From the NCBI RefSeq assembly GCF_039613825.1, contig NZ_CP154826.1:3782001-3846000 (forward strand): 64,000 nucleotides of DNA, in the 5' to 3' direction. Positions 8,428 to 15,679 of the stretch are shown piece after piece. Source of the stretch: Diaminobutyricibacter sp. McL0608 (GTDB lineage: Bacteria; Actinomycetota; Actinomycetes; Actinomycetales; Microbacteriaceae). The notes under the pieces are model-generated. The model was not told the origin of the DNA, did no database searches, and saw nothing but the letters and a program-made list of their open reading frames with translations. Position 1 is the stretch's first letter, and the number at the start of each line of letters is the position of its first letter. Position numbers and translations under genes: made by a program.

Positions 8428-9216
8428 CTAGCGGGCCGTCCAGCCTCCGTCGATCGCGAGGGTCTGGCCGGTGACGAGGGATGCTGCGGGAGAAGCGAGG
8501 AACACGACGGCACCGGAGACCTCACGCGGCACGCCGATGCGATGGAGCGCCGCGATGCGCTCGACCGTGTCGGCGCGGAACGCGGGATCGGAGAGGGCGG
8601 CGCTCGTGCCGTCGGTCTCGATGAAGGTCGGTGCGACCCCGTTCACCCGGATGCCGTGCTCGCCCCACTCGACCGCGAGGCAGCGGGTCAGGTGCACGAC
8701 GGCGGCCTTCGCCGTGCAGTACGACGCCTCACCCGGGAGCGCGACGAGACCCGCCTGCGATGCGATGTTCACGATGGACCCGCCGCCCGAGGCGATCATG
8801 TGCCGCGCTGCGTGCTGCGAGAGGAAGAAGGTCGACCGCGTGTTGAGCGCCCAGACCGTGTCGAAGTCGGCCTCCGTCACGTCCAGCGCTGCCGCGTTGA
8901 TGCCGCCGCCCGCGTTGTTGACGAGGATGTCGAGCGAGCCGAACTCGGCGGCGGCGCGGTCGATCGCGTCGCGGCTCTGGTCGAGGTCGGTGACGTCCAT
9001 GGCGACCGGCAGTGCTCGGCGGCCGAGGGCGGTGATCTCGGCGACCAGGCCATGGTCGGTGAGCGGGTCGCGCATTCCGAGGGCCACATCCGCACCCGCC
9101 CGAGCCAGGTCGAGGGCGATCGCGCGGCCGAGGCCGCGTGCCGCACCGGTCACGAGTGCGGTCGAGCCGGTCAGGTCGAACGGGCTCGCGAGCGTGGTCG
9201 GTTCCGGTGCCGTCAT
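8428..9216 (-). CDS. SDR family NAD(P)-dependent oxidoreductase
   Basis: A 262-residue classical short-chain dehydrogenase/reductase. The cofactor motif TGAARGLG is at 23-30, NNAG at about 100-103, and the catalytic residues are Ser153, Tyr166 and Lys170 (SYCTAK). The C-terminus ends in the usual TGQTLAIDGGW. Sequence features resemble gluconate 5-dehydrogenase or 3-oxoacyl-ACP reductase-like sugar/polyol SDRs; the substrate is not determined. ATG 9216 is preceded by GAGGAG. Confidence 0.88.
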   Translation of the reverse strand: MTAPEPTTLASPFDLTGSTALVTGAARGLGRAIALDLARAGADVALGMRDPLTDHGLVAEITALGRRALPVAMDVTDLDQSRDAIDRAAAEFGSLDILVNNAGGGINAAALDVTEADFDTVWALNTRSTFFLSQHAARHMIASGGGSIVNIASQAGLVALPGEASYCTAKAAVVHLTRCLAVEWGEHGIRVNGVAPTFIETDGTSAALSDPAFRADTVERIAALHRIGVPREVSGAVVFLASPAASLVTGQTLAIDGGWTAR

Positions 9217-9357
9217 GGGTGTTCTCCTCGCCGCGGCCGGGGCGACCGCACCACGAGCGTAGCCGCGGTGCGGTGTGCGGAGTATCGTGCGGGTCAGGCG
9301 CGCGCCGCAGGGGTGGGGTCGGCGCCCGGGAGCTCCGAAGCGAGAGGCGGTCCGGGA

Positions 9358-9612
9358 ATGGTGCAGACGTGGCGCACCGAAGTGGAACGGCCATGGGTGG
9401 GGATGACCGACGAAGAGATGACGGACGTCGAGAGAGCGCGTGCCGACCTGGCGATCGCGGTCGAGGACATCCGGGAGCGCCTGAGCCTGCGCGCGCAGGT
9501 GGCCGCTCTGCGGCGTCACCTCGTCGGGGCCTCCCTCTCGCTCGCGGGAGTCTTCGCGCTGGCCGCGCTCATCGTCCTCGTCGGGCGCGCGATCGCCCAC
9601 CACCGCTCGTAG
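9358..9612 (+). CDS. DUF3618-like small membrane-anchored protein
   Basis: An 84-residue protein with a charged N-terminal helix (VERARADLAIAVEDIRERLSL) that resembles the RxxLaxtVdaLxxrl motif of DUF3618 proteins, followed by one transmembrane helix near the C-terminus (SLAGVFALAALIVLV) and a short HHRS tail. DUF3618 proteins are small envelope-associated actinobacterial proteins of unknown function. ATG 9358 has GAGAGG about ten bases upstream; the internal ATG 9403 is an alternative start giving 69 residues. Confidence 0.6.
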   Translation: MVQTWRTEVERPWVGMTDEEMTDVERARADLAIAVEDIRERLSLRAQVAALRRHLVGASLSLAGVFALAALIVLVGRAIAHHRS

Positions 9613-9645
9613 CCCCCGGCTGGCCCTTTCGGCCTCCAGTTGTTT

Positions 9646-9705
9646 GATTGCTCGCCAAACTATTGGCAACCAATCGCGCTGGTTCTCGATCTTTTGGCAA
9701 CCAAT
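9646..9705. repeat. Three TTGG-N3-CCAA-type operator-like repeats
   Basis: ATTGGCAACCAAT at 9662-9674 is a perfect 5-3-5 palindrome and recurs with one change at 9693-9705, exactly 31 bases away (three helical turns). A weaker inverted copy, GATTGCTCGCCAA, lies at 9646-9658. The 242-base intergenic region from 9613 to 9854 contains nothing else except a small CCCC-TGAA-CGGGG inverted repeat near 9790. The arrangement looks like a regulator-binding site for the gene at 9855. Confidence 0.5.
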
Positions 9706-9854
9706 CGGCGTCGTCACGCGTGGGACGGCCGCATCGGCTCGCGCGCGAGCCAACCACTGGTCGCCTGGCAAGTCAAGGGGTCGAACCTGTCCCCTGAACG
9801 GGGCTAGCGTCTGATCTGGGCTTGATCGCCCTCAAACGAAAGCAGGTCCGAAAA

Positions 9855-10019
9855 ATGAACATTCTGCTCCTCATCGTCGCAATCATTGCGATCGTGCTCC
9901 TCTTCACCGGCGGATTCGTGTCAGCCCTGAACTGGCTGCTGTGGGTGGGCATCATCCTCCTTGTTTTGGCGATCATCGTGTGGCTCGTCCGCCTGATCAG
10001 CGGTCGTCGCTCGGTATAG
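9855..10019 (+). CDS. Small hydrophobic protein with two membrane helices
   Basis: A 54-residue protein made almost wholly of two transmembrane segments (about 2-18 and 27-45) separated by GGFVSALNW and ending in a basic LISGRRSV. Similar tiny membrane proteins are common next to stress genes in Microbacteriaceae. ATG 9855 is chosen because the upstream TTG 9822 adds only a basic, poorly translated stretch. It is followed by a strong hairpin. Function unknown. Confidence 0.65.
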   Translation: MNILLLIVAIIAIVLLFTGGFVSALNWLLWVGIILLVLAIIVWLVRLISGRRSV

Positions 10020-10042
10020 CGCCCAGCACCAGTACCACCTGG

Positions 10043-10076
10043 CCCCCGGAACGTCAGCACCCTGACGGGCCGGGGG
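10043..10076 (+). terminator. GC-rich hairpin after the small membrane gene
   Basis: CCCCCGG (10043-10049) pairs with CCGGGGG (10070-10076), and GTCAG (10053-10057) with CTGAC (10062-10066). This two-step stem has a 4-base loop and no T-run, which is usual for terminators in high-GC actinobacteria. Confidence 0.6.
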
Positions 10077-10110
10077 TCCGGTCTATCTCCCGAGAGCGAA
10101 GGAGGCCGTC

Positions 10111-10377
10111 ATGGCGCCAGGACGCCAGCCGGAACTGAAAGACCAGAAGCTGTACGAGGAGTTGCGCAAAGAGGGCAACTCCAAGGAGAAGTCGGCGCGC
10201 ATCTCCAACGCCGCCGCCCAGCGAGGGCGCTCGAGCGTCGGCCGAAAAGGCGGCGAATCGGGCTCATACGATGACTCGACCGTAGCCGACCTGCGCAAGC
10301 GCGCCAAGGAACTCGGCCTCACCGGGTATTCGTCGAAGAAGAAGTCCGAACTCATCAGCGAGTTGCGAAACCACTGA
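10111..10377 (+). CDS. Rho N-terminal/SAP-like domain protein
   Basis: An 88-residue basic protein. The first half (KLYEELRKEGNSKEKSARI) is rich in Lys and Glu and matches small actinobacterial proteins of the DUF7218 type. The second half (about 52-88, STVADLRKRAKELGLTG, SSKKKSELISEL) is a clear Rho_N/SAP-like helix-extension-helix that binds nucleic acid in relatives. Probably a small nucleoid- or RNA-associated protein; the role is unknown. ATG 10111 has GAAGGAGG close upstream. Confidence 0.8.
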   Translation: MAPGRQPELKDQKLYEELRKEGNSKEKSARISNAAAQRGRSSVGRKGGESGSYDDSTVADLRKRAKELGLTGYSSKKKSELISELRNH

Positions 10378-10440
10378 CGCGTCCGCACCGCCGTCGCAGG
10401 TCCTTGCGGATGCCGGCCCCAGCGGGAGTAGCGTGGCGTC

Positions 10441-11322
10441 GTGGTCCGACTCGATGAGGTAGCGCGAACCCTGTACGCGCTGCCTCCCGCCGAATTCGTC
10501 CCTGGGCGGAACGCCGCCGCGAAGGACGAGCCCGACCCCGAGGCCGCTCGAACGATCCGCGCCTTCCGCAAGCCATCGGCCGCTGCGGGCGCCGTCAACG
10601 CTTTCGTGCGCGCCGAACCGGATGCGGTCGACGAACTGCTCGCGGTCGGGGCCGGCCTGCGCGCAGCCCAGGAGGGCCTCGATCGCGACGCAGTCAGGGA
10701 TTTCTCACGGCGACGCCAGCAGGTGCTCGCCTCCGCGGAGAAGAAGCTCGCCACGGTCGTCGAAGGTCTCAGCCCGAGCACGCTGCGCGAGGTCGAGGAG
10801 ACCTTGCAGGCAGCGATGATCGACCGGGCGGCCGCAGCCGCACTGCAGAGCGGATTCCTGGTGCGCGGCCTCGAGTCGAGCGGTCTCGAACCGGTCGACC
10901 TGGCGGCGGCCGTCGCGCTCCCAATCGACGTCGAACAGTTCGAGGCGCGGATGCAGGCGCCCGCATCCGGGCCCCCCGCGAAGCGGGCGAAAGCCGGCGA
11001 GCCCGCATCCGCATCCGCATCCGACACGGAACCACGCGAATCCGCCGCAGAACGCAAGGCGCGGGAACGCCGCCACACGGCCGCCGTCCAGCGTGCCGAG
11101 CGAACCCTCGCCGAACTCACCGAGGTGACGGAGTCGATGTCAGAGGTGGGCGAAAACCTGGCCGCCCTCGAAGCCGAACGCGATCGTCTCTCGCGTGAGC
11201 TCGCATCCGCCGAATCGGCTCTCGCCGCCGCGCGCGAGGCCGAACGCGAGCTCCGCCGGCGCCGCAAGTCGCTCGAACGCGAGGCCCGCGACGCCCGCCG
11301 GGCCCTCGAATCCGAATCCTGA
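10441..11322 (+). CDS. Hypothetical protein with C-terminal coiled coil
   Basis: A 293-residue protein starting at GTG 10441 (VVRLDEVARTLYALPPAEF). Residues 1-170 are helical and Ala-rich without a recognised fold. An Ala/Pro/Ser linker with GCATCC-encoded Ala-Ser runs follows at about 180-200, and residues 200-293 are a long charged coiled coil (ERTLAELTEVTESMSEVGENL and onward). No signal peptide, membrane helix or enzyme motif is visible. A GAGCACAGGAAA-type hairpin follows the stop directly. Function unknown. Confidence 0.7.
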   Translation: MVRLDEVARTLYALPPAEFVPGRNAAAKDEPDPEAARTIRAFRKPSAAAGAVNAFVRAEPDAVDELLAVGAGLRAAQEGLDRDAVRDFSRRRQQVLASAEKKLATVVEGLSPSTLREVEETLQAAMIDRAAAAALQSGFLVRGLESSGLEPVDLAAAVALPIDVEQFEARMQAPASGPPAKRAKAGEPASASASDTEPRESAAERKARERRHTAAVQRAERTLAELTEVTESMSEVGENLAALEAERDRLSRELASAESALAAAREAERELRRRRKSLEREARDARRALESES

Positions 11323-11329
11323 CCCGCCC

Positions 11330-11383
11330 AGCACAGGAAAAGGCCGGCTGTCACCGAACGTTGAGACCCCGTTTCCTGTGCTC
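11330..11383 (+). repeat. AGCACAGGAAA hairpin element, copy 1
   Basis: AGCACAGGAAA (11330-11340) and TTTCCTGTGCT (11372-11382) form an 11-bp perfect inverted repeat round a 31-base interior, eight bases after the stop of the upstream gene. A second copy with longer arms lies at 33684-33742. The position suggests a terminator or a REP-like element. Confidence 0.6.
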
Positions 11384-11512
11384 GTCGACCAGGACGCCTG
11401 GGGGTTCACATTCGCGGGAGGCGCGCGTAGTGTCGCACACGTTACCCCAGACCCCGGTGACGTCCGGCAGAACAGCCGTCATGAGCAACACCGTAGAAGG
11501 GGCGTCAAAGCG

Positions 11513-11848
11513 ATGAAGAAGATCTCGAATGCTGCCGGCAGCTACCTGACCGGCACGGCCATCGCCGACGCGATCATGGAGTACGCGACCGCCTTGTGGA
11601 ACCAGCGCCGGGTCGCGTTCGTGGACATCCCGTTCGTCAACGGCCAGGGAGTGATCGAGCGCGCGCAGTTCCTGATCGGGTGGGCGAACCAGATCGCCAC
11701 AGTGAGCGCACGTGCGATCGGCTCCGAACTGCGTGAACCCGAGACCGAACGGCACCTGCGCACAGAGGCGAAGCTGACCGCCGGCGTGATCATCGCGCGT
11801 CCCGTGGAGACACCCGACTACACGACGTTCGACGCGTACGAACTCTGA
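11513..11848 (+). CDS. Conserved hypothetical protein, 111 residues
   Basis: A protein of mixed helix with no signal peptide (MKKISNAAGSYLTGTAIADAI, IERAQFLIGWANQIATV). No known family recognised. ATG 11513 overlaps the stop of an 11-codon frame that begins at ATG 11481, as ATGA; the short frame has no ribosome site, so it is probably chance. AGAAGGGG lies about 11 bases before ATG 11513. The convergent GAF-ANTAR gene ends 7 bases away. Confidence 0.6.
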   Translation: MKKISNAAGSYLTGTAIADAIMEYATALWNQRRVAFVDIPFVNGQGVIERAQFLIGWANQIATVSARAIGSELREPETERHLRTEAKLTAGVIIARPVETPDYTTFDAYEL

Positions 11849-11855
11849 CAACCGG

Positions 11856-12569
11856 TCAGAGCGAAAGCTGTCGCTGGACGATGTCACTCGACACGTCCAC
11901 GATCCCGCGCTGGTGGTCCCGGGCATACGCGCGGATCATACGGAACGCCTCGTCGACCGGAACCTGGCTGACATAGGCCACGACGCCTTTCGCCTGCTCG
12001 ATGATCACCCGGCTGTCGAGCGCCCGCTCGAGCTGCTCCGCGATGAGGTCGCTTTCGCGCACGGCGCGCTCCTGCAGGATGCTGATGGTCGCCACGTCGG
12101 CGAGCGCCTGAGCCGCCACCAAATCGAACTCGCCGAGCTCGCCAGGCTGGTCGCCGAACAGGTTGAGCGAGCCGATCGTCTTCTCGCGAAGCCTGAGCGG
12201 TACGGCATGCAGGGCGTGGAAGCCCTGTGCGACGGCCGCATTCCGGAAGAGCGGCCAGCGATCGTGCAGGGCACTGATGTCGGGGATGCTGATCGGTACG
12301 CCGCTCGTGAAGCATTCGACGCACGGTCCGCCGTCGTGCCCCAGCTGCATCAGCTCGACGAGCTGGCTGCGCTCGTCCGTCGCGGCGACCACTTCGAGTC
12401 GGCCCGTTCCGTCGGCGAGCAGGATGCCCGCATCCGTCGCATCGAGAAGCGCGGCAGACCGCTCCACCAGGAGCTGGAGCAGATCGACCGCATCGAATCC
12501 GGCGACCAGGCTGTCGGCGAGCGTGGCGAAGGTGCGGATGATCTCGGCCTCGCGTTCGTTGACCGTCAT
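11856..12569 (-). CDS. GAF and ANTAR domain protein (second of a pair)
   Basis: A 237-residue cytoplasmic regulator. A GAF domain (about 20-160, with GPCVECFTSGVPISIPDI) is followed by a three-helix ANTAR domain (about 172-228, SRVIIEQAKGVVAYVSQ, DEAFRMIRAYARDH). ANTAR domains bind paired hexaloop RNA hairpins and prevent termination; GAF domains bind small ligands. Its ATG overlaps the stop of the upstream paralogue as ATGA, so the two are one operon. The RNA targets are unknown. Confidence 0.9.
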   Translation of the reverse strand: MTVNEREAEIIRTFATLADSLVAGFDAVDLLQLLVERSAALLDATDAGILLADGTGRLEVVAATDERSQLVELMQLGHDGGPCVECFTSGVPISIPDISALHDRWPLFRNAAVAQGFHALHAVPLRLREKTIGSLNLFGDQPGELGEFDLVAAQALADVATISILQERAVRESDLIAEQLERALDSRVIIEQAKGVVAYVSQVPVDEAFRMIRAYARDHQRGIVDVSSDIVQRQLSL

Positions 12570-13279
12570 CGTCCCTCACCGCCTTCGCCGAGTCCGGTGG
12601 CGAAGTCGAGTCGCCGCGCGAGCACGTCGTCTGCGACGTCGCGGAGCGAGCGACCGGATGAGTAGGCGTGCGCCTGAAGGATCAGAACGGCATCGTCTGG
12701 GCTGACGTTGAGTTGCGCGAGCACCATTCCGGTCGCCTGGTGGATTGTGCGGCGCGAGAATTCGCTACCGGGGTCGTCCTCCCCCTCGTCACCCGAGCGC
12801 ATGACCAGTTCGCGGAGGATCTGCCGCGCGGCGATGCTCGCCAGCGCCTCTGCGTCGCGCTGGTGGCCGTCCTGCAGCTCTGCCGGCCGGGAGCTGTAGA
12901 GGTCGATGACACCGACATTCATGCGGCCGATCGTGAGCGGGAAAGCGTAGACCCCACGCACGGGCAGGTCGCGCACAGCCTCGACGAACGCCGGCCACGC
13001 GCCCCGGGCGCCGTCACGGATATCGCGCTCGAGCACGGGACGTCCCGTCGCGAGCGCCTCCCAGCACGGGCCTTCTCCGAGGTCGAACTGCACCTCGTCG
13101 AGTCGGGCGGCCGCGGCATCCGAAGCGCACACCGTCTCCGGCGCCACCAGCGTGCCGATCGTCGAGATCGCCGCCCCCGTCACAGGGATCAGCGAGAGGA
13201 AGGGCGCGCAGTAGCTCCGGCGCGCGATGAACGCGTTGGACAGGTCATGCGCCGCTGCATCGAAATCGACTGTCATCAC
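12566..13279 (-). CDS. GAF and ANTAR domain protein (first of a pair)
   Basis: A 237-residue paralogue of its downstream neighbour. GAF domain about 15-150 (FDLGEGPCWEALATGRPVLERDI), ANTAR about 165-225 (SRRTIHQATGMVLAQLNVS, RDVADDVLARRLDF). The starts ATG 13279 and ATG 13276 are adjacent and cannot be separated. Two such proteins in tandem may read two signals into one RNA-based anti-termination response. Divergent from the membrane gene at 13426 across a region of about 100 bases. Confidence 0.9.
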   Translation of the reverse strand: MMTVDFDAAAHDLSNAFIARRSYCAPFLSLIPVTGAAISTIGTLVAPETVCASDAAAARLDEVQFDLGEGPCWEALATGRPVLERDIRDGARGAWPAFVEAVRDLPVRGVYAFPLTIGRMNVGVIDLYSSRPAELQDGHQRDAEALASIAARQILRELVMRSGDEGEDDPGSEFSRRTIHQATGMVLAQLNVSPDDAVLILQAHAYSSGRSLRDVADDVLARRLDFATGLGEGGEGR

Positions 13280-13334
13280 TCACCCCGTCCCCATCAAAAC
13301 TAGCCCCTCGAGCAGGGAATGAACCGCAAAGATG

Positions 13335-13362
13335 TTGACAAGCGCCGTGGTGCGAGTACCGT
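13335..13362 (+). promoter_or_regulatory. Housekeeping-type promoter, TTGACA-N16-TACCGT
   Basis: A consensus -35 TTGACA at 13335-13340 and a -10-like TACCGT at 13357-13362 separated by 16 bases, 26 bases before the short frame at 13388 and 64 bases before the membrane gene at 13426. Confidence 0.5.
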
Positions 13363-13387
13363 TCCGGGCACCGGCGGAAGAAGGACC

Positions 13388-13429
13388 ATGACCGATACGA
13401 CACTCCAGCGCCTCGGTCTCACGTCGTGA
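13388..13429 (+). CDS. Putative 13-residue leader peptide
   Basis: ATG ACC GAT ... TCG TGA encodes MTDTTLQRLGLTS. GAAGAAGGA stands just before the ATG, and its TGA overlaps the GTG start of the next gene as GTGA, the classic arrangement for translational coupling. It could regulate or simply help initiate the membrane gene. The frame is short enough to arise by chance, so confidence is low. Confidence 0.3.
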   Translation: MTDTTLQRLGLTS

Positions 13430-14157
13430 GTCCGGCCGACCGCGCGAAGACCCAGGACGACTCGGGCGGGCCTGACGCCCGGGCCCGTGACGTTGCGCCT
13501 GAGCACCGCTGGCCGCCCGTGGTCGCAACACTCATCGCGCTCGCCCTGTACGCCCTGCTCCCGAGCACGGTCACCGTCGGCATCCGGTACGCGGTCGTGG
13601 GCGTGTGCCTCGCACTCCTCATCCCGCTCATCATCTTCAACCCGCACCATTTCACCCGCGAGACGAAGTGGTCGCGCCGGCTGGAGATCGGGCTGGCGAC
13701 CCTCCTGCTCGTGGCCAACCTGGTCGCGTTCGCCGAAGTGATCGTCCTGCTGCTTCACAAGTCGCAGAACGGCAACACTCTGCTTCTCGCCTCGCTGCAG
13801 GTCTGGATCACCAACGTGATCGTCTTCGCCCTCATCTACTGGGGGATGGACCGGGGCGGCCCGGTCTCGCGCGTGACTGTCGCACGCAAGAAGCTTCCCG
13901 CTGCGGATTTCCGCTTCCCGCAGGATGAGGACCACGATGCGATCGACGAGGTCGCGGCCGGTTCGTCGGCGAAGATCGATTGGGTGCCGGTCTTCCTCGA
14001 CTACCTCTACTTCTCGCTGTCGAATTCGATGGCGTTCAGCGCGACAGACGCGATGCCACTCTCGCACCGCGCGAAAATGCTGATGGCGCTCGAATCGTTC
14101 GCGGGCTTCGTGTTGCTCGCACTGGTGATCGCCCGAGCCGTCTCGCTGATCGGGTGA
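13426..14157 (+). CDS. DUF1345-like integral membrane protein
   Basis: A 243-residue protein with a polar N-terminus (about 1-28) and six or so membrane helices (from about 31). The C-terminal part, YLYFSLSNSMAFSATDAMPL followed by two helices, resembles the DUF1345 family. Start GTG 13426 follows a short translated-looking frame by GTGA overlap. Function unknown. Confidence 0.65.
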   Translation: MSPADRAKTQDDSGGPDARARDVAPEHRWPPVVATLIALALYALLPSTVTVGIRYAVVGVCLALLIPLIIFNPHHFTRETKWSRRLEIGLATLLLVANLVAFAEVIVLLLHKSQNGNTLLLASLQVWITNVIVFALIYWGMDRGGPVSRVTVARKKLPAADFRFPQDEDHDAIDEVAAGSSAKIDWVPVFLDYLYFSLSNSMAFSATDAMPLSHRAKMLMALESFAGFVLLALVIARAVSLIG

Positions 14158-14255
14158 CGCGGTTCCGCGCACATTACACGCGAACGCACGGCCTTTCTAC
14201 CCCCTTGTCCGCGCATCCGTTCGGGCGTTGGCTCGAAGGGACGGAAGGAGCTCAG

Positions 14256-14450
14256 ATGAGCGCGTCGGACAAGATGAAGAACGAAGCACAGGACCTCAAA
14301 GGCAAGGCCGAAGAGGCAGTGGGGCACATGACGAACGACCAGGGGAAGGTCGTCGAGGGCAAGGCCGACCAGGCGTCCGCTGATGCCAAGAAGGCAGGCG
14401 AGAACGTCAAGGACGCCGGCGAGAACGTGAAGGACGCTTTCAAGCGCTAG
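14256..14450 (+). CDS. CsbD-like stress protein
   Basis: A 64-residue, very hydrophilic helical protein: MSASDKMKNEAQDLKGKAEEA, then GKVVEGKADQA and two near-identical GENVKDA heptads at the end. This is the CsbD family; members are induced by general stress and in stationary phase. ATG 14256 has GGAAGGAG. A box TTCTACCCCCTTG at 14195-14207 recurs upstream of two other small genes in this window. The 3' end overlaps the convergent monooxygenase gene by 11 bases. Confidence 0.88.
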   Translation: MSASDKMKNEAQDLKGKAEEAVGHMTNDQGKVVEGKADQASADAKKAGENVKDAGENVKDAFKR

Positions 14451-15603
14451 CCTCCACCGAGCCCGCGTGGCGGACCCCTTCGGATTCCCGGAGGGGTCCG
14501 TTCGCGTCTGCGGCCCCCCGGCTGCCGGCCCCGTCGCTCACGAGCGCTGCGATCCGGGCGGCATCCCGGCCGACCCCGTGCACCATCGCCGACGACATCG
14601 CCGTGAGGAAATGCAGTCCGACGAAATACAGGTCGGGCACTTCCGCGGCCACGCCCCGCTCGTGCCGCGGCTCGCCGTGCTCGTCGAGGATGGGCATCCG
14701 GATCCAGCTGAAGCCGGGCGTGAAACCGGCGCACCACACGACGTTCTCGACGTCGATGACGGTCGCGCCATCGAGCACGGGCGCGCCACCCTCGACGCCG
14801 GTCACGCGGCCGGCCCTCTCGACGCCCAGGCGCGCCAGATCCTTCGACTTGACCCTGATCAGCGGCACCCCTTTGCTCATGATCTTCGGCCGGGCCTTCC
14901 GTCCCATCGGGGTGTTCACCGACATCACGCGCGGAAACACGAAGCCGTTGAGGATGTGGACGACCACATGCCTGCTGATCGGACTCGTGAACGAACCGGG
15001 GACCTCACCGGTGCTCGGCCCCGCCACAGTGACCGGATGCGTGGCTGCGAGTTCCTTCGCGATCTCGGCCGCAGAGTTGCCGGCGCCGACGAGGAGTACG
15101 CGCCCGGGCAGCAGCTGATCGGGACTCCGGTACTCCCCGGCGTTCAGCTGGCGGATGTCCGGGCTGAGCTCCGACGCGAAGGCCGGGACGCGCGGAACCT
15201 GGTAGTTCGACATCGCCACGACCACGCTGCGTGCAGTGAAGATCTCGTCGCCGCAACGAGCGACGAAGACGCCGTCCGCCCTCCGCGTGAGCTCGTCCAC
15301 CCGCATCCCGCTCCGCACCGGGAGTCCGAACTTGCGGGCGTAGAGCTCGAGGTAGTCGGCCATGGCGTCCTTCGACGGCCAGTCGGCGGGGTCGCCCGGG
15401 AAGCGCATCCCGTCGAGGCCGTCGTAGCGGGCGGGCGTGAACAGGTGCAGGCTGTCCCAGCGGTTGCGCCACGCGTCTCCGATGCGCGCTGAGGCGTCGA
15501 GAACGAGGTGCTCCACACCGCGTTCGCGCAAGTGGTACGACACCGAGAGGCCGGCCTGGCCGCCCCCGATGACGATAGTGTCGACGTGCGTTTCCGTGTT
15601 CAT
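14440..15603 (-). CDS. Flavin-containing monooxygenase-like FAD/NAD(P) oxidoreductase
   Basis: A 387-residue protein with an N-terminal FAD motif GGGQAGLS (13-20) and a second dinucleotide motif GAGNSAAEIA (near 170) for NAD(P)H. The stretch between holds WRNRWDSLHLFTPARYDGL, typical of the CzcO/YhhC-like branch of flavin monooxygenases (COG2072). The substrate is unknown. ATG 15603 is clear; the product ends in a low-complexity Ala/Gly tail. Confidence 0.85.
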   Translation of the reverse strand: MNTETHVDTIVIGGGQAGLSVSYHLRERGVEHLVLDASARIGDAWRNRWDSLHLFTPARYDGLDGMRFPGDPADWPSKDAMADYLELYARKFGLPVRSGMRVDELTRRADGVFVARCGDEIFTARSVVVAMSNYQVPRVPAFASELSPDIRQLNAGEYRSPDQLLPGRVLLVGAGNSAAEIAKELAATHPVTVAGPSTGEVPGSFTSPISRHVVVHILNGFVFPRVMSVNTPMGRKARPKIMSKGVPLIRVKSKDLARLGVERAGRVTGVEGGAPVLDGATVIDVENVVWCAGFTPGFSWIRMPILDEHGEPRHERGVAAEVPDLYFVGLHFLTAMSSAMVHGVGRDAARIAALVSDGAGSRGAADANGPLRESEGVRHAGSVEASA

Positions 15604-15679
15604 ACCCGCACGCTACGGGCCATGGACGGGTGGCGGCTTCGGCAGTGTGCGCCAGATTCGCGCCGGGCAGTGGGTCGTT

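Noticed and set aside
11481-11516. 11-codon frame before the 11513 gene as a leader peptide
   Set aside because: It has the ATGA overlap but no ribosome-binding site and no promoter that I can see.
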